Assembly: GCA_934693165.1 (NCBI GenBank)
Contig: CAKUUX010000003.1
Coordinates: forward strand, 62,001 to 126,000
From: an uncultured Candidatus Melainabacteria bacterium
GTDB taxonomy: Bacteria; Cyanobacteriota; Vampirovibrionia; Gastranaerophilales; Gastranaerophilaceae
Direction: 5' to 3'
Length of the DNA stretch: 64,000 bases
This document shows, one piece after another, positions 1-8,734 of this stretch (position 1 is its first letter; the number at the start of each line of letters is the position of its first letter). The translations under genes and the position numbers were made by a program. The notes under the pieces are model-generated. The model was not told the DNA's origin. It ran no database searches and saw nothing but the letters and a program-made list of their open reading frames with translations.

Positions 1-2
1 TA

Positions 3-680
3 TCTTCAAAAAATGGTTACAAATACGATATTCAAACAGATGATAAAAAATTAACTGTTAAAAACCTTCATACAGAACAAGAAGCATCTATTGACTTTAA
101 AAAGAAATTTAAAGGTAACAAAGAAGAACTTCTAAAATTATTAAAAACTGTTCCTGGAGAAGAATTATTTGAAACCGTTGACAATATTAGAAAAATGAAT
201 GGTAAAGATAAAGACAAACTTCTTGATTCGCACTACAATATGCTAACAAAAAACATTAACATTGGTGACAATTTAATGGTATTTTTGCACGAATTAGGAC
301 ACTCAAAAGATTATGCAACAGCAAAGAAAAAAGATTTCTTAACTGGCGAAAACAATAGATTGTATTCAGGAAACAAAGATATCCAAAAAGTCTTTGTTGA
401 AGAACGTAAAAACTTTAATGCAACTCACTCAGAAATTGAAAGAGAGCATGTTGACTACTTTACACAAGCCAAAGGTCACTACAACGGAGAATGGGGTGGA
501 TTAGCAGAAGTTGTTGCAGAAACAAACGCATTAACTAATACGTACACAAACAGAGATGTAGAAGTTTTAGGTACACGTACTCAATATTTGCAACAGCATT
601 TTCCAAAAACAATTGCTGCAATTCGTGATGCAATGAATTGGAAAGATGATTTGACTGCAATTGAATACTACGGAACATAA
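3..680 (+). CDS. HExGH metallopeptidase-like family protein, copy 1 (5' end outside window)
   Basis: The frame is open from the window edge, so only the C-terminal part is seen (about 225 residues). It carries an HELGH zinc-binding motif encoded at 288-302, then a DYF segment, the GGLAE..AETNAL segment that probably supplies a third glutamate ligand, and the C-terminal YLQQHFPKTIA motif. These four landmarks recur in the same order in four other proteins of this window (3197-5056, 9336-10829, 15534-17075, 38534-40318). HExxH plus a distal glutamate suggests a zincin-type peptidase by family logic; no substrate is known to me. The stop is two bases before the following GNAT gene, so the two may be co-transcribed. 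Peptidase activity is an inference. Confidence 0.75.
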   Translation, partial: SSKNGYKYDIQTDDKKLTVKNLHTEQEASIDFKKKFKGNKEELLKLLKTVPGEELFETVDNIRKMNGKDKDKLLDSHYNMLTKNINIGDNLMVFLHELGHSKDYATAKKKDFLTGENNRLYSGNKDIQKVFVEERKNFNATHSEIEREHVDYFTQAKGHYNGEWGGLAEVVAETNALTNTYTNRDVEVLGTRTQYLQQHFPKTIAAIRDAMNWKDDLTAIEYYGT

Positions 681-682
681 AC

Positions 683-1126
683 ATGCAGAAGAATTTTAAC
701 ATCCGTAAAATGCAAAAAGAGGACAGAGAAGACATCCTTCAAATGATGAAAATCTTCTATTCTTCTGATGCTGTTTTTACAAATGGCTCTGATGAAATTT
801 TCAAAAATGATTTTGAAAATTGTATAAATGAATCACCTTACCTTGAAGGATATGTTTTTTATAACGATAAAGAACTTCAAGGTTATGCAATGATTGCAAA
901 GAGTTTTTCTACAGAGTTTGGAAAAGCTTGCTATTGGTTAGAAGACTTATATGTAAAAGCTGATTATAGAGGACTTGGAATTGGGACAGCATTTTTAAAA
1001 TATATTGAAAATAGCTATCCTGACGTAATTTTTAGACTTGAAGTTGAAGAAGAAAATGAAAGAGCTGTCCATGTTTATAAAAAATGTGGTTTTACAACTC
1101 TTCCATACACAGAAATGAAAAAGTAG
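683..1126 (+). CDS. GNAT family N-acetyltransferase
   Basis: A 147-residue protein with the GNAT fold signature. A beta-strand LEDLYVKADYR is followed by the acetyl-CoA pyrophosphate loop RGLGIGTAFL, and later comes the ENERAVHVYKKCGF segment typical of motif B. These enzymes move an acetyl group from acetyl-CoA to an amine on a small molecule or protein; the acceptor cannot be read from sequence. The ATG lies two bases after the stop of the preceding metallopeptidase-like gene, so translation is probably coupled. The next gene begins five bases after this one ends, forming a compact three-gene run. Confidence 0.9.
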   Translation: MQKNFNIRKMQKEDREDILQMMKIFYSSDAVFTNGSDEIFKNDFENCINESPYLEGYVFYNDKELQGYAMIAKSFSTEFGKACYWLEDLYVKADYRGLGIGTAFLKYIENSYPDVIFRLEVEEENERAVHVYKKCGFTTLPYTEMKK

Positions 1127-1131
1127 GAATA

Positions 1132-1563
1132 ATGGAAGATAAAATAAAAAAAGCTGGCGATTTATTTTTAAATGGATACAATTGTGCACAATCGGTATTT
1201 TGCGCATATTGCGAAGATTATGGAATACCTTTTGAGCAAGGTTTAAAAATGTCCTCATCTCTTGGTGGAGGAATGGGCAGATTAAGAGAAGTTTGTGGCG
1301 CAGTATCAGCTATATTTTTAATAGCAGGACTAAAATCAGGATACACAACACCTAATAATGACGAAATAAAAGCTGAACACTATAAAAGAATTCAAGATTT
1401 AGCAGAAGAATTCAAAAAAGAATACGGAACAATAATTTGTAGAGAATTGTTGAACATAAATCCTGATGGATACATACCGACAAAAAGAACTCCTGAATAT
1501 TACAAAGAAAGACCTTGTTTAAAATTTGTAGAAAAAGCATCAGAAATTATAGCTAAAATGTAA
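1132..1563 (+). CDS. C_GCAxxG_C_C family protein
   Basis: A 143-residue cysteine-rich protein. The pattern NGYNCAQSVFCAYCEDYG, then a glycine-rich SSLGGGMGRLREVCGAVSA block, and a late C-R-E and C-L pair match the C_GCAxxG_C_C family (Pfam PF09719), whose conserved cysteines are thought to bind a metal or redox centre; the function is undefined. An in-frame start exists upstream at 1084, but it would overlap the GNAT gene. The ATG at 1132 follows a purine-rich AGTAGGAA and gives the N-terminus usual for the family. A strong terminator follows directly. Confidence 0.88.
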   Translation: MEDKIKKAGDLFLNGYNCAQSVFCAYCEDYGIPFEQGLKMSSSLGGGMGRLREVCGAVSAIFLIAGLKSGYTTPNNDEIKAEHYKRIQDLAEEFKKEYGTIICRELLNINPDGYIPTKRTPEYYKERPCLKFVEKASEIIAKM

Positions 1564-1574
1564 ATTATATTGAA

Positions 1575-1618
1575 AAGGGGCGAATTTTGCAAAAGCAAAA
1601 TTCGCCCCTTCTTTCATA
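1575..1618 (+). terminator. Intrinsic terminator
   Basis: A perfect 16-bp inverted repeat (1575-1590 with 1595-1610) around an AAAA loop, followed by a pyrimidine-rich CTTTC run. The stem core GGCGAATTTTGC is also the stem of the terminator at 60406-60438. It can serve the upstream plus-strand genes and the convergent minus-strand gene. Confidence 0.85.
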
Positions 1619-1629
1619 AAAACTTTTAA

Positions 1630-2265
1630 CTACTGATTAGTTAATAAACTCATAATTGCGAAATAATGCATTACAGCACCACCCATAACAAATAAGTGCC
1701 AAATGCAGTGAGTAAATTTAATTTTTTTCAATAGGTAGAAAATACAACCTACTGAATAAACAAAGCCACCACCTAGTAAATACCAAATTACGTTAATTTG
1801 ATTAAGTTCAACCAATCGCCATACAAGAAGAACTGAAAGCCAACCCATTACTAGATATAGAGCTGTATTTATATATTTAAATTTTACTGTTATACAAGAG
1901 AAAACAATTCCCATAATAGATATGTACCAAGTCATTGCCAAAAGGGCAATTGAAGTTGGATAAGGAACTACCAAAATAAAAAATGGAGTGTAAGTTCCTG
2001 CAATTAGCAAAAATATTGCAGAGTGGTCAATTTTTCTAAAAACTTTTTTAGCTGTTTCATTAACCATTGCGTGATACAAAGTTGAAGATTGGAACAACAA
2101 AAACATCATAGCGCCAAATATAGACGTTGAAGCTGTTTCTGCAGGGTTGCGTGATGCTGCAATAAGCATTACTAAACCATATATTGATAACAATGTTCCA
2201 ATTGCGTGAGTTGACGCATTTATAAATTCTTCAAGTGGAGAATATTTTATTTCTTTATCATCCAT
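1630..2265 (-). CDS. trhA: Hemolysin III / PAQR family membrane protein
   Basis: A 211-residue, seven-helix membrane protein of the HlyIII/YqfA type. Family landmarks are visible: an N-terminal E-F-x-N-x-x-x-H segment, S-x-x-Y-H in QSSTLYHA, the D-H-S segment KIDHSAIFLLIAGTYTPF, and a C-terminal H-x-x-W-H-x-F (HCIWHLFV) plus a second late histidine. The histidines form a metal site in the adiponectin-receptor-like fold. YqfA/TrhA proteins have been linked to membrane energetics and fluidity; toxin activity is not implied. The start has AAGGA upstream. The gene converges on the terminator at 1575-1618. Confidence 0.9.
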   Translation of the reverse strand: MDDKEIKYSPLEEFINASTHAIGTLLSIYGLVMLIAASRNPAETASTSIFGAMMFLLFQSSTLYHAMVNETAKKVFRKIDHSAIFLLIAGTYTPFFILVVPYPTSIALLAMTWYISIMGIVFSCITVKFKYINTALYLVMGWLSVLLVWRLVELNQINVIWYLLGGGFVYSVGCIFYLLKKIKFTHCIWHLFVMGGAVMHYFAIMSLLTNQ

Positions 2266-2349
2266 AGTATAAATCCTTATTTTTGTGAATTGCTATATAA
2301 TTATATTTTTAAAAACTTTTATTGCAACTAGAAGATAGAAATATCATAA

Positions 2350-3144
2350 CTAGATAATAAAATATCTTCCATCTCTTTCTTGAAGTTTTATTCTTGTTTC
2401 AAAGATTTCAGAAAGGTTTTCAGAAGTTAATACATCTTCTTTTTTGCCTTGCTTGTAAACTGTTTGATTATGAATTAGAGCTACATTTGTAATTCTTGGA
2501 AAAATTTCTGAAATATCGTGTGTAATGAGAATTATTGGAGTTTCTTTAGAAATTTTCTCGAACAATTTTATGAAAGTTCTTTGAGCTTTTATATCAAGTC
2601 CAACTGTTGGTTCATCAAGGATAAAAGCTTTTGGTGAATGAATTAGGGCTCTACCTATAATTGCAAGTCTAAGCTGACCTGTACTTAGTTCGTGAACTTT
2701 TTTATCCTTTATATCTAAGATATTTAAAAATTTCATAGTTTTTTCAGCTCTTTTTAGTTCTTCTTCTGAAAAAATATGATGTTTGTATGTTCCAATTGCA
2801 CTATGATAACCACTCGTTACAACATCTTGAACAGTAATATAACTTTCGCAATTCATAAATTTTACGTGAAGTTCGTTTGTGATAATACCCAACAATTTTT
2901 TCAATTCAAAAATATTCCAACGGTCTTTACCAAAAAGTTCTTTCTTAAATTCGTATGAAGTATTTGGATAAAGGTCATTTGTAAGTAGTTTAATCAAAGT
3001 TGATTTGCCACTTCCGTTTGCACCCAAAATTGCCCAATTTTCATCGCTTTTAATCTTTAAGTTAATATTTTTAAGCGCCTGAAAGTTACCATAATTTGCA
3101 TAAATATTTTCAAAATCTATTATTGTTTCGACATTCTTTTCCAT
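2350..3144 (-). CDS. ABC transporter ATP-binding protein
   Basis: A 264-residue nucleotide-binding subunit. Walker A is GANGSGKST, the signature loop is LSTGQLRLA, Walker B plus catalytic glutamate is FILDEPTVGLD, and the H-loop is ITHDISEI. The signature is LSTGQ rather than LSGGQ, as seen in some stand-alone ABC ATPases. No permease or binding-protein gene is adjacent, so the transported substrate or partner cannot be inferred. It could belong to the YbbL/ModF-like soluble ATPase group. Confidence 0.88.
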   Translation of the reverse strand: MEKNVETIIDFENIYANYGNFQALKNINLKIKSDENWAILGANGSGKSTLIKLLTNDLYPNTSYEFKKELFGKDRWNIFELKKLLGIITNELHVKFMNCESYITVQDVVTSGYHSAIGTYKHHIFSEEELKRAEKTMKFLNILDIKDKKVHELSTGQLRLAIIGRALIHSPKAFILDEPTVGLDIKAQRTFIKLFEKISKETPIILITHDISEIFPRITNVALIHNQTVYKQGKKEDVLTSENLSEIFETRIKLQERDGRYFII

Positions 3145-3196
3145 AGCTATATTTTATCAAAGATTAAAAAACAGATTAAGCATTTGTAACAAAATT

Positions 3197-5056
3197 TTGA
3201 AATTAGTTAAAGATTTAGACTTCTACGCCGTAAATACACATGAATTAGTGTATCTAAAACCAGAGGTATTCTTGGATTTAAACATTAATAACACATCAAA
3301 TTTAATAGGTAAAACGACTTCTGTTCAGCCAATGGGCGCTAGACAGAAGATTTATGATACCAATAAATTGAAACACGATACTTTTGAAGTTAAATTTAAC
3401 GAAACGGAGGCTCGTGAATTTCTTGATGCGCAAATTAATTATGACGTATATCCAGAAGAACCTCAATACAACGATAAGCAAAAGAATTTTGTTATTCAAA
3501 CAATGAATAAAAATCCAAAACTTTGGACACCGTTTAAAAACATTGCAGAAATACCAGATATGAAGGGTGATGATGTTATTCAATGTTTAAAAAATTCTAA
3601 AAAAGCAGAGGATTTTATAGAACTTGGAAAAATAGCTTTAATAAAAGACAAGTACGACGAAGCAAAAGTTTCTAAAGGCTGTGATTATGTTAAATTGTCT
3701 AAAATGGACAAAGAATCTAAACAAAATGCCAAAACACTTTTAGAAGAAACTTCTTTAGCTCCAAACTATGTATTGAAATACCTTGAAACTCTAAAAGGAA
3801 AACGCCCTGACATAAACATTTTATCAAAACGTGTAAAAGCTTTGGATAACGAGTATAATTGCCTAAATTCTAATGAATATACGGTAGAATTAGGTAAAAA
3901 TGAATACTCTAACAATGAATTTAATATTAATGTAATGAAAAAACCATTTTATTTAGCACATCAAGAAGTTTTAGATAAAAATGGACTAATTAGCGCAAAA
4001 GATATTACTCAATACGAAAATGGTAATAAGTCTTACACTATTGAAAAATATAAAGACAGAAATAATACAATAATAAAAACACGTAGAGAATATGATAAAG
4101 ACTCAAATACAGACAATGACGTAACGAACCAAATCCATATCATACGTGATAAAAAAGGTAATATTATTGAAAAAATTACAACTGACCGTTCTGAAATAAA
4201 CGGTATTTATAATATAAAAAAAATACACGCTGATGGTAAAGTTGAAGTTCTAAGTTCTGGAACAATAGACAAGTTTACAGGTATTGAAAGCGTTAAGAAG
4301 GATATGACTTCTCTTGACGGAACAAGAACTCAATACTTGTACGAAAATGATCCAAAAGGCAATAGAATTTCTGATTACAAAATTACGGATAAAGACGGAA
4401 ACGTACTTTTAAATAATAGTACATCTTTTGAGATTATTAATGATAATAAATTTATTTCTTCTAAAAACAATAAAAAATATGAAATAAATGTTTCTGAAGA
4501 AAAAATAGATATCAAAAACATAAACGATGAAAATGACAAAGCCTCTATTGATATAAATAGTCGTATTTCTGGAGATAAAAATAGAATTATAAAAGTTCTA
4601 AAACAAATTTCTGGTGACGAATTAATAGAACTTGCCAAAAATGTAAAATCCTTTGAAGGCATTGAAAAAGCAGAAGATTCAGCCTTTAATGAACACGATA
4701 AGAAAATTACAACAGGTGACAATATGTTTGTAATTTTACACGAACTTGGTCATACAAAAGACATGAGAAAACTAGAAAAATTACACAGCAACAAAGACTT
4801 GCAGAAAATTTTCAATAAAGAAAAAGAAGCATTTTTAGCAAAATTTCCACAAGCAGAAAGAAAAAATATTGATTATTTCTTAAACCAAAAAGACCATTAT
4901 AAAGGTAAAGACGGTGGTTTAACAGAAGCAATTGCAGAAAGTAATGCGCTTTTAGGTACACCTAGTTCTCTGAATCTGACAGCAATACGTTCCCAATACT
5001 TGCAACAATATTTTCCACGAACAATAGCATTTGTTAATAACGCTTTTGAAAAATAA
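3197..5056 (+). CDS. HExGH metallopeptidase-like family protein, copy 2
   Basis: Up to 619 residues if TTG 3197 is used. An in-frame TTG at 3272 has AGAGG five bases upstream and would begin the protein with a leader like that of its paralogues (LDLNINN..., then HDTFEVK), so 3272 is a plausible true start. The middle is beta-rich, with charged repeats and a KKDMTSLDGTRTQYLYEND / DYKITDKDGNVLLN block shared almost verbatim with the copies at 9336, 15534 and 38534. The zinc motif HELGH begins at codon 4739. DYF, GGLTEAIAESNALL and YLQQYFPRTIA follow. No classical signal peptide or membrane segment is seen. Peptidase activity is inferred only from HExxH. Confidence 0.75.
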   Translation: MKLVKDLDFYAVNTHELVYLKPEVFLDLNINNTSNLIGKTTSVQPMGARQKIYDTNKLKHDTFEVKFNETEAREFLDAQINYDVYPEEPQYNDKQKNFVIQTMNKNPKLWTPFKNIAEIPDMKGDDVIQCLKNSKKAEDFIELGKIALIKDKYDEAKVSKGCDYVKLSKMDKESKQNAKTLLEETSLAPNYVLKYLETLKGKRPDINILSKRVKALDNEYNCLNSNEYTVELGKNEYSNNEFNINVMKKPFYLAHQEVLDKNGLISAKDITQYENGNKSYTIEKYKDRNNTIIKTRREYDKDSNTDNDVTNQIHIIRDKKGNIIEKITTDRSEINGIYNIKKIHADGKVEVLSSGTIDKFTGIESVKKDMTSLDGTRTQYLYENDPKGNRISDYKITDKDGNVLLNNSTSFEIINDNKFISSKNNKKYEINVSEEKIDIKNINDENDKASIDINSRISGDKNRIIKVLKQISGDELIELAKNVKSFEGIEKAEDSAFNEHDKKITTGDNMFVILHELGHTKDMRKLEKLHSNKDLQKIFNKEKEAFLAKFPQAERKNIDYFLNQKDHYKGKDGGLTEAIAESNALLGTPSSLNLTAIRSQYLQQYFPRTIAFVNNAFEK

Positions 5057-6547
5057 TTACTGTAATTTTTGTGGTGGAATTATCGCATAATAAATTGTAT
5101 ATTCTCTTTCCATACCAAAAGCATTTTTTACATTAAATTTGTATTCAATTGGATTTATTTCATAATCTTTTGCAAGATATGGAGCAGCACGTCTAGCTTG
5201 GAAATCAACTAAAAGTGGTTGTCTATCTATAACTAACACACCTGCTTCTTTTCTAGCCTCTTCGCTTATCCAAGGATTTGGATATCCAAAAGTATCTAAA
5301 ATTGTATCAGGATGATTTTCACCATAAATTGTAATCGGTAAAGTCCACTCAATATAACCACCCAAATATTTAATTGGCGTATCATATTTTTGAGCCCAAG
5401 CTTTTTGCATATCACCGTAAACATGAGCTACTGGATATCTACTTCTGTAATTCATTTCGATAGAGAGTAATCCACCTAAAGATAAAAATATAATTAACAT
5501 TACAACATAGGCTGATTTAGTTATAAATTTAAATTCACCTTCTTTAATTTCAAATGGGAAAAAGTAAAATAGCATTATGCCTAACATAAACCAAAATTCA
5601 TAACCCCATCTAGGACGCATACTTCCACCAGCAAAAAAGCCCATTACAACATGTAACAAAATTGGTATCAAACCCAATAAACAAATAAACCAAAATTGTT
5701 TTTTGTCATAATTTTTTATAAATCTCATAGGTTGTTTGAATTTAATTCTTGCAATTCCGTAAATCAATAATGTGCCAATAATAGCCGACAATTGCATTAC
5801 CACAAACATCAATGGTGCAGAAATGTGATTCCATATTGAATTAGAATTCATTTCTCCCTCAAAATACATAAATGGGAAGAAATCATAATGCATTAACCAT
5901 AAAATATGTGGTGAAAAGATTATAAACGCTGTCACTATTGAAAAATAAAACCAAATATTTTTAAAAATATCTATCTTAAACATTAATGCCCAAATTAACA
6001 TAGGTAGAATTAAGAAAGCAGTTTGGTACTTATTTAAAAATGCAATACCCACAATTATACCTAAAATAACCCAGTTAAGAGGTTTATCAAATTTCATACA
6101 GTTGTAAAAACAATAAGTTATACAAGGTAATATAAATAAAAGAACTACATCAGGATTAAAACCATAATAGCCTGTTATATAGCTATATACCCAACAACCT
6201 TCAAGAACAATTACTGATAACATAGATTTTTGTTCATCAAGGAATTTTCTTGCAATTTTGTATATAAAAATAAAACCACCTAAAATGAATGCTTGGCTTA
6301 ATAAATATGTGCAAAAATCAAGTTTAAAAGGAATGTAAGCTAAATATGTAAGCCAACCTGCAAGAGGTGGATGTTTAGGAGTTCCAAAATCATGTAAAGA
6401 ACCCCAATAAATACCTTCTAATGTATCTGTTGGCATTACAGTTCTAATTAAACCGATACAAGACCAAACAATCAAATGAGCTACTAAAAATATATAAAAC
6501 ATCTTTTTTTCAGATGTTAAAGATTTAAAATGATTATAACCTAACAT
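5057..6547 (-). CDS. GT39/ArnT-like membrane glycosyltransferase
   Basis: A 496-residue polytopic membrane protein with about ten hydrophobic segments. The first extracytoplasmic loop holds the acidic-plus-aromatic pattern YWGSLHDFGTPKHPPLAGWL, matching the glycosyltransferase family 39/83 (PMT/ArnT) catalytic loop, with a soluble C-terminal tail of about 110 residues. Such enzymes transfer a sugar from a polyprenyl-phosphate donor to protein, lipid A or another acceptor on the outer face of the membrane. The acceptor is unknown here. The start follows TTGAGGATAGT. It ends one base after the convergent metallopeptidase-like gene. Confidence 0.85.
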   Translation of the reverse strand: MLGYNHFKSLTSEKKMFYIFLVAHLIVWSCIGLIRTVMPTDTLEGIYWGSLHDFGTPKHPPLAGWLTYLAYIPFKLDFCTYLLSQAFILGGFIFIYKIARKFLDEQKSMLSVIVLEGCWVYSYITGYYGFNPDVVLLFILPCITYCFYNCMKFDKPLNWVILGIIVGIAFLNKYQTAFLILPMLIWALMFKIDIFKNIWFYFSIVTAFIIFSPHILWLMHYDFFPFMYFEGEMNSNSIWNHISAPLMFVVMQLSAIIGTLLIYGIARIKFKQPMRFIKNYDKKQFWFICLLGLIPILLHVVMGFFAGGSMRPRWGYEFWFMLGIMLFYFFPFEIKEGEFKFITKSAYVVMLIIFLSLGGLLSIEMNYRSRYPVAHVYGDMQKAWAQKYDTPIKYLGGYIEWTLPITIYGENHPDTILDTFGYPNPWISEEARKEAGVLVIDRQPLLVDFQARRAAPYLAKDYEINPIEYKFNVKNAFGMEREYTIYYAIIPPQKLQ

Positions 6548-6682
6548 ACTATCCTCAATTTCTTAATTCATCATTATGCCAACAATGATAAAATCATAGA
6601 AGTTTGATGTCAAGAAAAACAGTAAAAATAATTGTTAAAACATGTTAAAACACATGTTCCATATAGTTTTTATTTGGTATAG

Positions 6683-6829
6683 AATTTAATCAATGGATTA
6701 AGGAAAGTTGGGTGAGAATCCCTCGCTGGTCCGCAACCGTTAAAGTCGGAATGCTTAATTCGTTTTCAACCTCGAGACAGGAAACAGGGAATACAAAATA
6801 TAAAACTTTGATTACCCTTTTCTGAAATA
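6683..6829 (+). promoter_or_regulatory. Cobalamin riboswitch with terminator-like expression platform
   Basis: The block around 6701-6775 has the cobalamin aptamer landmarks: GGAAAG-TTGGGTGAGAATCCC, then CGCTGGTCCGCAACCGT, then a divergent B12-box-like CGAGACAGG. It is followed by a short stem (GGGAAT near 6787 pairing with ATTACCC, one bulged A, near 6811) and a TTTT run, consistent with a terminator-type expression platform. The first downstream gene pair includes a cobalamin adenosyltransferase, which fits cobalamin control. The exact 5' edge and aptamer subclass are uncertain. Confidence 0.85.
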
Positions 6830-6946
6830 TAAAATAAGCAATATGTGTATCCTTATGGTGTAAACAAATTCCCTTATATTAATTACCTCAGCAATGTTGA
6901 AAAAATATACATACAACTATCAGACAAATATACAAAAGGAGAAATT

Positions 6947-7354
6947 ATGAAGATTTTACAAATGGCTTTTAAAGCATTACCTCAACAACAAGCAAAAGTT
7001 CAACCACAACAAAGAGTTACAAATCCTATTTTCAAAGTCCCAAAAATGAACCTTCAAGGTCCAGATAGAGATATGTTCGTAAAAACAACAAAAGCTCAAG
7101 ATTCAAAAAAAGAATTTTCTAATGAAGATGCAATGAAATTAATGAGAGAAGAGTTAAAAGATTCTATGCCAGAAAAAGAATTAGATAATTTTATGGGTGA
7201 ACTTAATGCAATGTGTGAATATTTAGAAATTGAACCAAAAAATTTACCTATCAACGAAGAACACCCTGGTAATTTAACAGATGATCAAAGAAAACAAATT
7301 TTCACATTATTAAAATTTGATGCACTTTCACCTGTTACAAAAAAAATAGCTTAG
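6947..7354 (+). CDS. Small leader-type protein, first gene under the cobalamin riboswitch
   Basis: A 135-residue protein of unknown function. The chosen ATG at 6947 has a strong AAAAGGAG site; an in-frame upstream start at 6845 would place the N-terminus against the riboswitch platform. The first half is low-complexity Q/P/K-rich (PQQQAKVQPQQR), followed by GPDRDMFVKT, which resembles the D-T-F-x-K element in the leaders of the metallopeptidase-like family. The second half is an acidic helical domain (EELKDSMPEKELDNFMGEL...). It lies 47 bases upstream of the adenosyltransferase gene and shares its riboswitch. No enzymatic motif is visible. A B12-related role is suggested by context only. Confidence 0.7.
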   Translation: MKILQMAFKALPQQQAKVQPQQRVTNPIFKVPKMNLQGPDRDMFVKTTKAQDSKKEFSNEDAMKLMREELKDSMPEKELDNFMGELNAMCEYLEIEPKNLPINEEHPGNLTDDQRKQIFTLLKFDALSPVTKKIA

Positions 7355-7401
7355 AAAATATTTTAGTGTTTATGATTAAAAATTAATAAGGAAGTAGGAA
7401 A

Positions 7402-8151
7402 ATGAAAATAAATGGCATTACCCCACAATATTATGTTAATACTCTAGGTGCAGTAAAAACTAAAGAAGCTGAAACTCCCAAAAAGGTAGATTTTACACAA
7501 AATAAAAATGTATCTTCTCCATTCAAACAAGATGCATTAACACACATGGCATATTTAGGAATACAAAACTTAAAATACACATCAAACGTAACTTTCAGGG
7601 GCAACAATAATAAAAAAAATCAAGGTTTTGTTCAAGTTTACACTGGAAACGGAAAAGGTAAAACAACAGCAGCAATGGGTTTATCTTTAAGAGCTTTAGG
7701 TCAAGGTAAAAAAGTAAACATAACAATGTTTACAAAAGGTGGAGACAATTATGGCGAAATCAAAGCCTTCAATAAATTGCAACCTGATATCAGAAAAAAT
7801 CTTACTATAAATCAAGCAGGACTTGATAGAATTGTGTACACTTCAAATGAAACAGAAGAAGATAAAAAGATTATGCAAAAAGGTTGGGAAAACGCAAAAA
7901 AGGTTATCCAAAATGGAGAAGCTGATGTTGTTGTTCTTGACGAAATAAACATTGCTCTTGATTTGAACATGATTGACGAAAAAGACGTTATTGAAACAAT
8001 AAAAAACAAACCTAAAAATGTTGAGATTGTTATGACAGGTAGAAATGCTCATAAGAGTGTTATTGATGTTGCAGACCTGGTTTCAGAAATCAAAGAAGTA
8101 AAACACTATTATAATAAAGGTGTTATGGCTAGAGAAGGTATTGAATACTAA
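7402..8151 (+). CDS. cobO: Cob(I)yrinic acid a,c-diamide adenosyltransferase with N-terminal leader
   Basis: A 249-residue protein. Residues from about 75 form a CobA/BtuR-type ATP:corrinoid adenosyltransferase: P-loop GNGKGKTT at residues 82-89, the LGQGKKV and TKGG segments, VVLDEINIALDLNMI as Walker B-like block, and the C-terminal TGRNA..V.D.ADLVSEIKEVKHYYNKGV.AREGIEY typical of the family. It makes adenosylcobalamin or corrinoid precursors from ATP in the cytoplasm. The first ~75 residues are an extension not usual for the family and contain NVTFRGNN, the same F-x-G element found in the leaders of unrelated proteins in this window. The start has AAGGAAGTAGG upstream. Regulation by the cobalamin riboswitch is expected. 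Confidence 0.9.
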   Translation: MKINGITPQYYVNTLGAVKTKEAETPKKVDFTQNKNVSSPFKQDALTHMAYLGIQNLKYTSNVTFRGNNNKKNQGFVQVYTGNGKGKTTAAMGLSLRALGQGKKVNITMFTKGGDNYGEIKAFNKLQPDIRKNLTINQAGLDRIVYTSNETEEDKKIMQKGWENAKKVIQNGEADVVVLDEINIALDLNMIDEKDVIETIKNKPKNVEIVMTGRNAHKSVIDVADLVSEIKEVKHYYNKGVMAREGIEY

Positions 8152-8228
8152 AGTTATTACACATAATTTGCCAAAATTTTTCAAATAAAGTATCATAAAA
8201 CTATTGTTTTATTGAAAAGGAAAATTTA

Positions 8229-8723
8229 ATGGCAGAAAGTACAAAAAGTAAAGTTACAATATATACAGATGGCGCTTGTAAATCCAACCCTGGAAGAGGT
8301 GGTTACGGCGCTATTCTAACTTTTGTTGATTCAAAAGGACAATATCACGAAAAAGAATTGACAGCAGGTTATGAATTAACAACAAACAATAGAATGGAAT
8401 TAATGGGCGCAATTGTAGCATTAGAAGCCTTAAAAAAACCTTCTGAAGTTTTACTTATCTCAGATAGCAAATACCTTGTTGATGCCATAAGAAATAAATG
8501 GCTAGACAGTTGGCAAGCCAAAAATTGGCGTACAGCAGGCAAAAGCCCTGTAAAGAATGTTGACTTATGGAAAAGATTAATAGAAGCAATGAAACCTCAC
8601 GAAATAGCTTTTGAATGGATAAAAGGTCATGCTGGTCACGAATACAATGAACGCTGTGACGAATTAGCTACAGGTTCTTGCGAAAATGACACTTTACTTG
8701 TAGATGAAGGTTTTAAAAATTAA
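8229..8723 (+). CDS. rnhA: Ribonuclease HI
   Basis: A 164-residue RNase H fold enzyme that cleaves the RNA strand of RNA-DNA hybrids. The catalytic carboxylates are visible: D14 in IYTDGACKSNPG, E57 in NNRMELMGA, D79 in LISDSKYLVDA, and the final aspartate in ERCDELA after the WIKGHAGHEYNE loop. The basic handle region WLDSWQAKNWRTAGKSPVKN is present, so this is the proteobacterial-type HI enzyme. The start follows AAAAGGAAAATTTA. The LOG gene starts 11 bases downstream and is probably co-transcribed. Confidence 0.96.
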   Translation: MAESTKSKVTIYTDGACKSNPGRGGYGAILTFVDSKGQYHEKELTAGYELTTNNRMELMGAIVALEALKKPSEVLLISDSKYLVDAIRNKWLDSWQAKNWRTAGKSPVKNVDLWKRLIEAMKPHEIAFEWIKGHAGHEYNERCDELATGSCENDTLLVDEGFKN

Positions 8724-8734
8724 TAGGAGATTTT

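Noticed and set aside
3302..3583. Minus-strand open frames inside plus-strand genes (this and many similar ones)
   Set aside because: They are antisense shadows in AT-rich coding DNA, lack ribosome sites and overlap well-supported genes.
3197..5056. RHS/YD-repeat toxin idea for the metallopeptidase-like family
   Set aside because: Only one or two DYKITDK-like units per protein are present; YD-repeat shells need many tandem copies.
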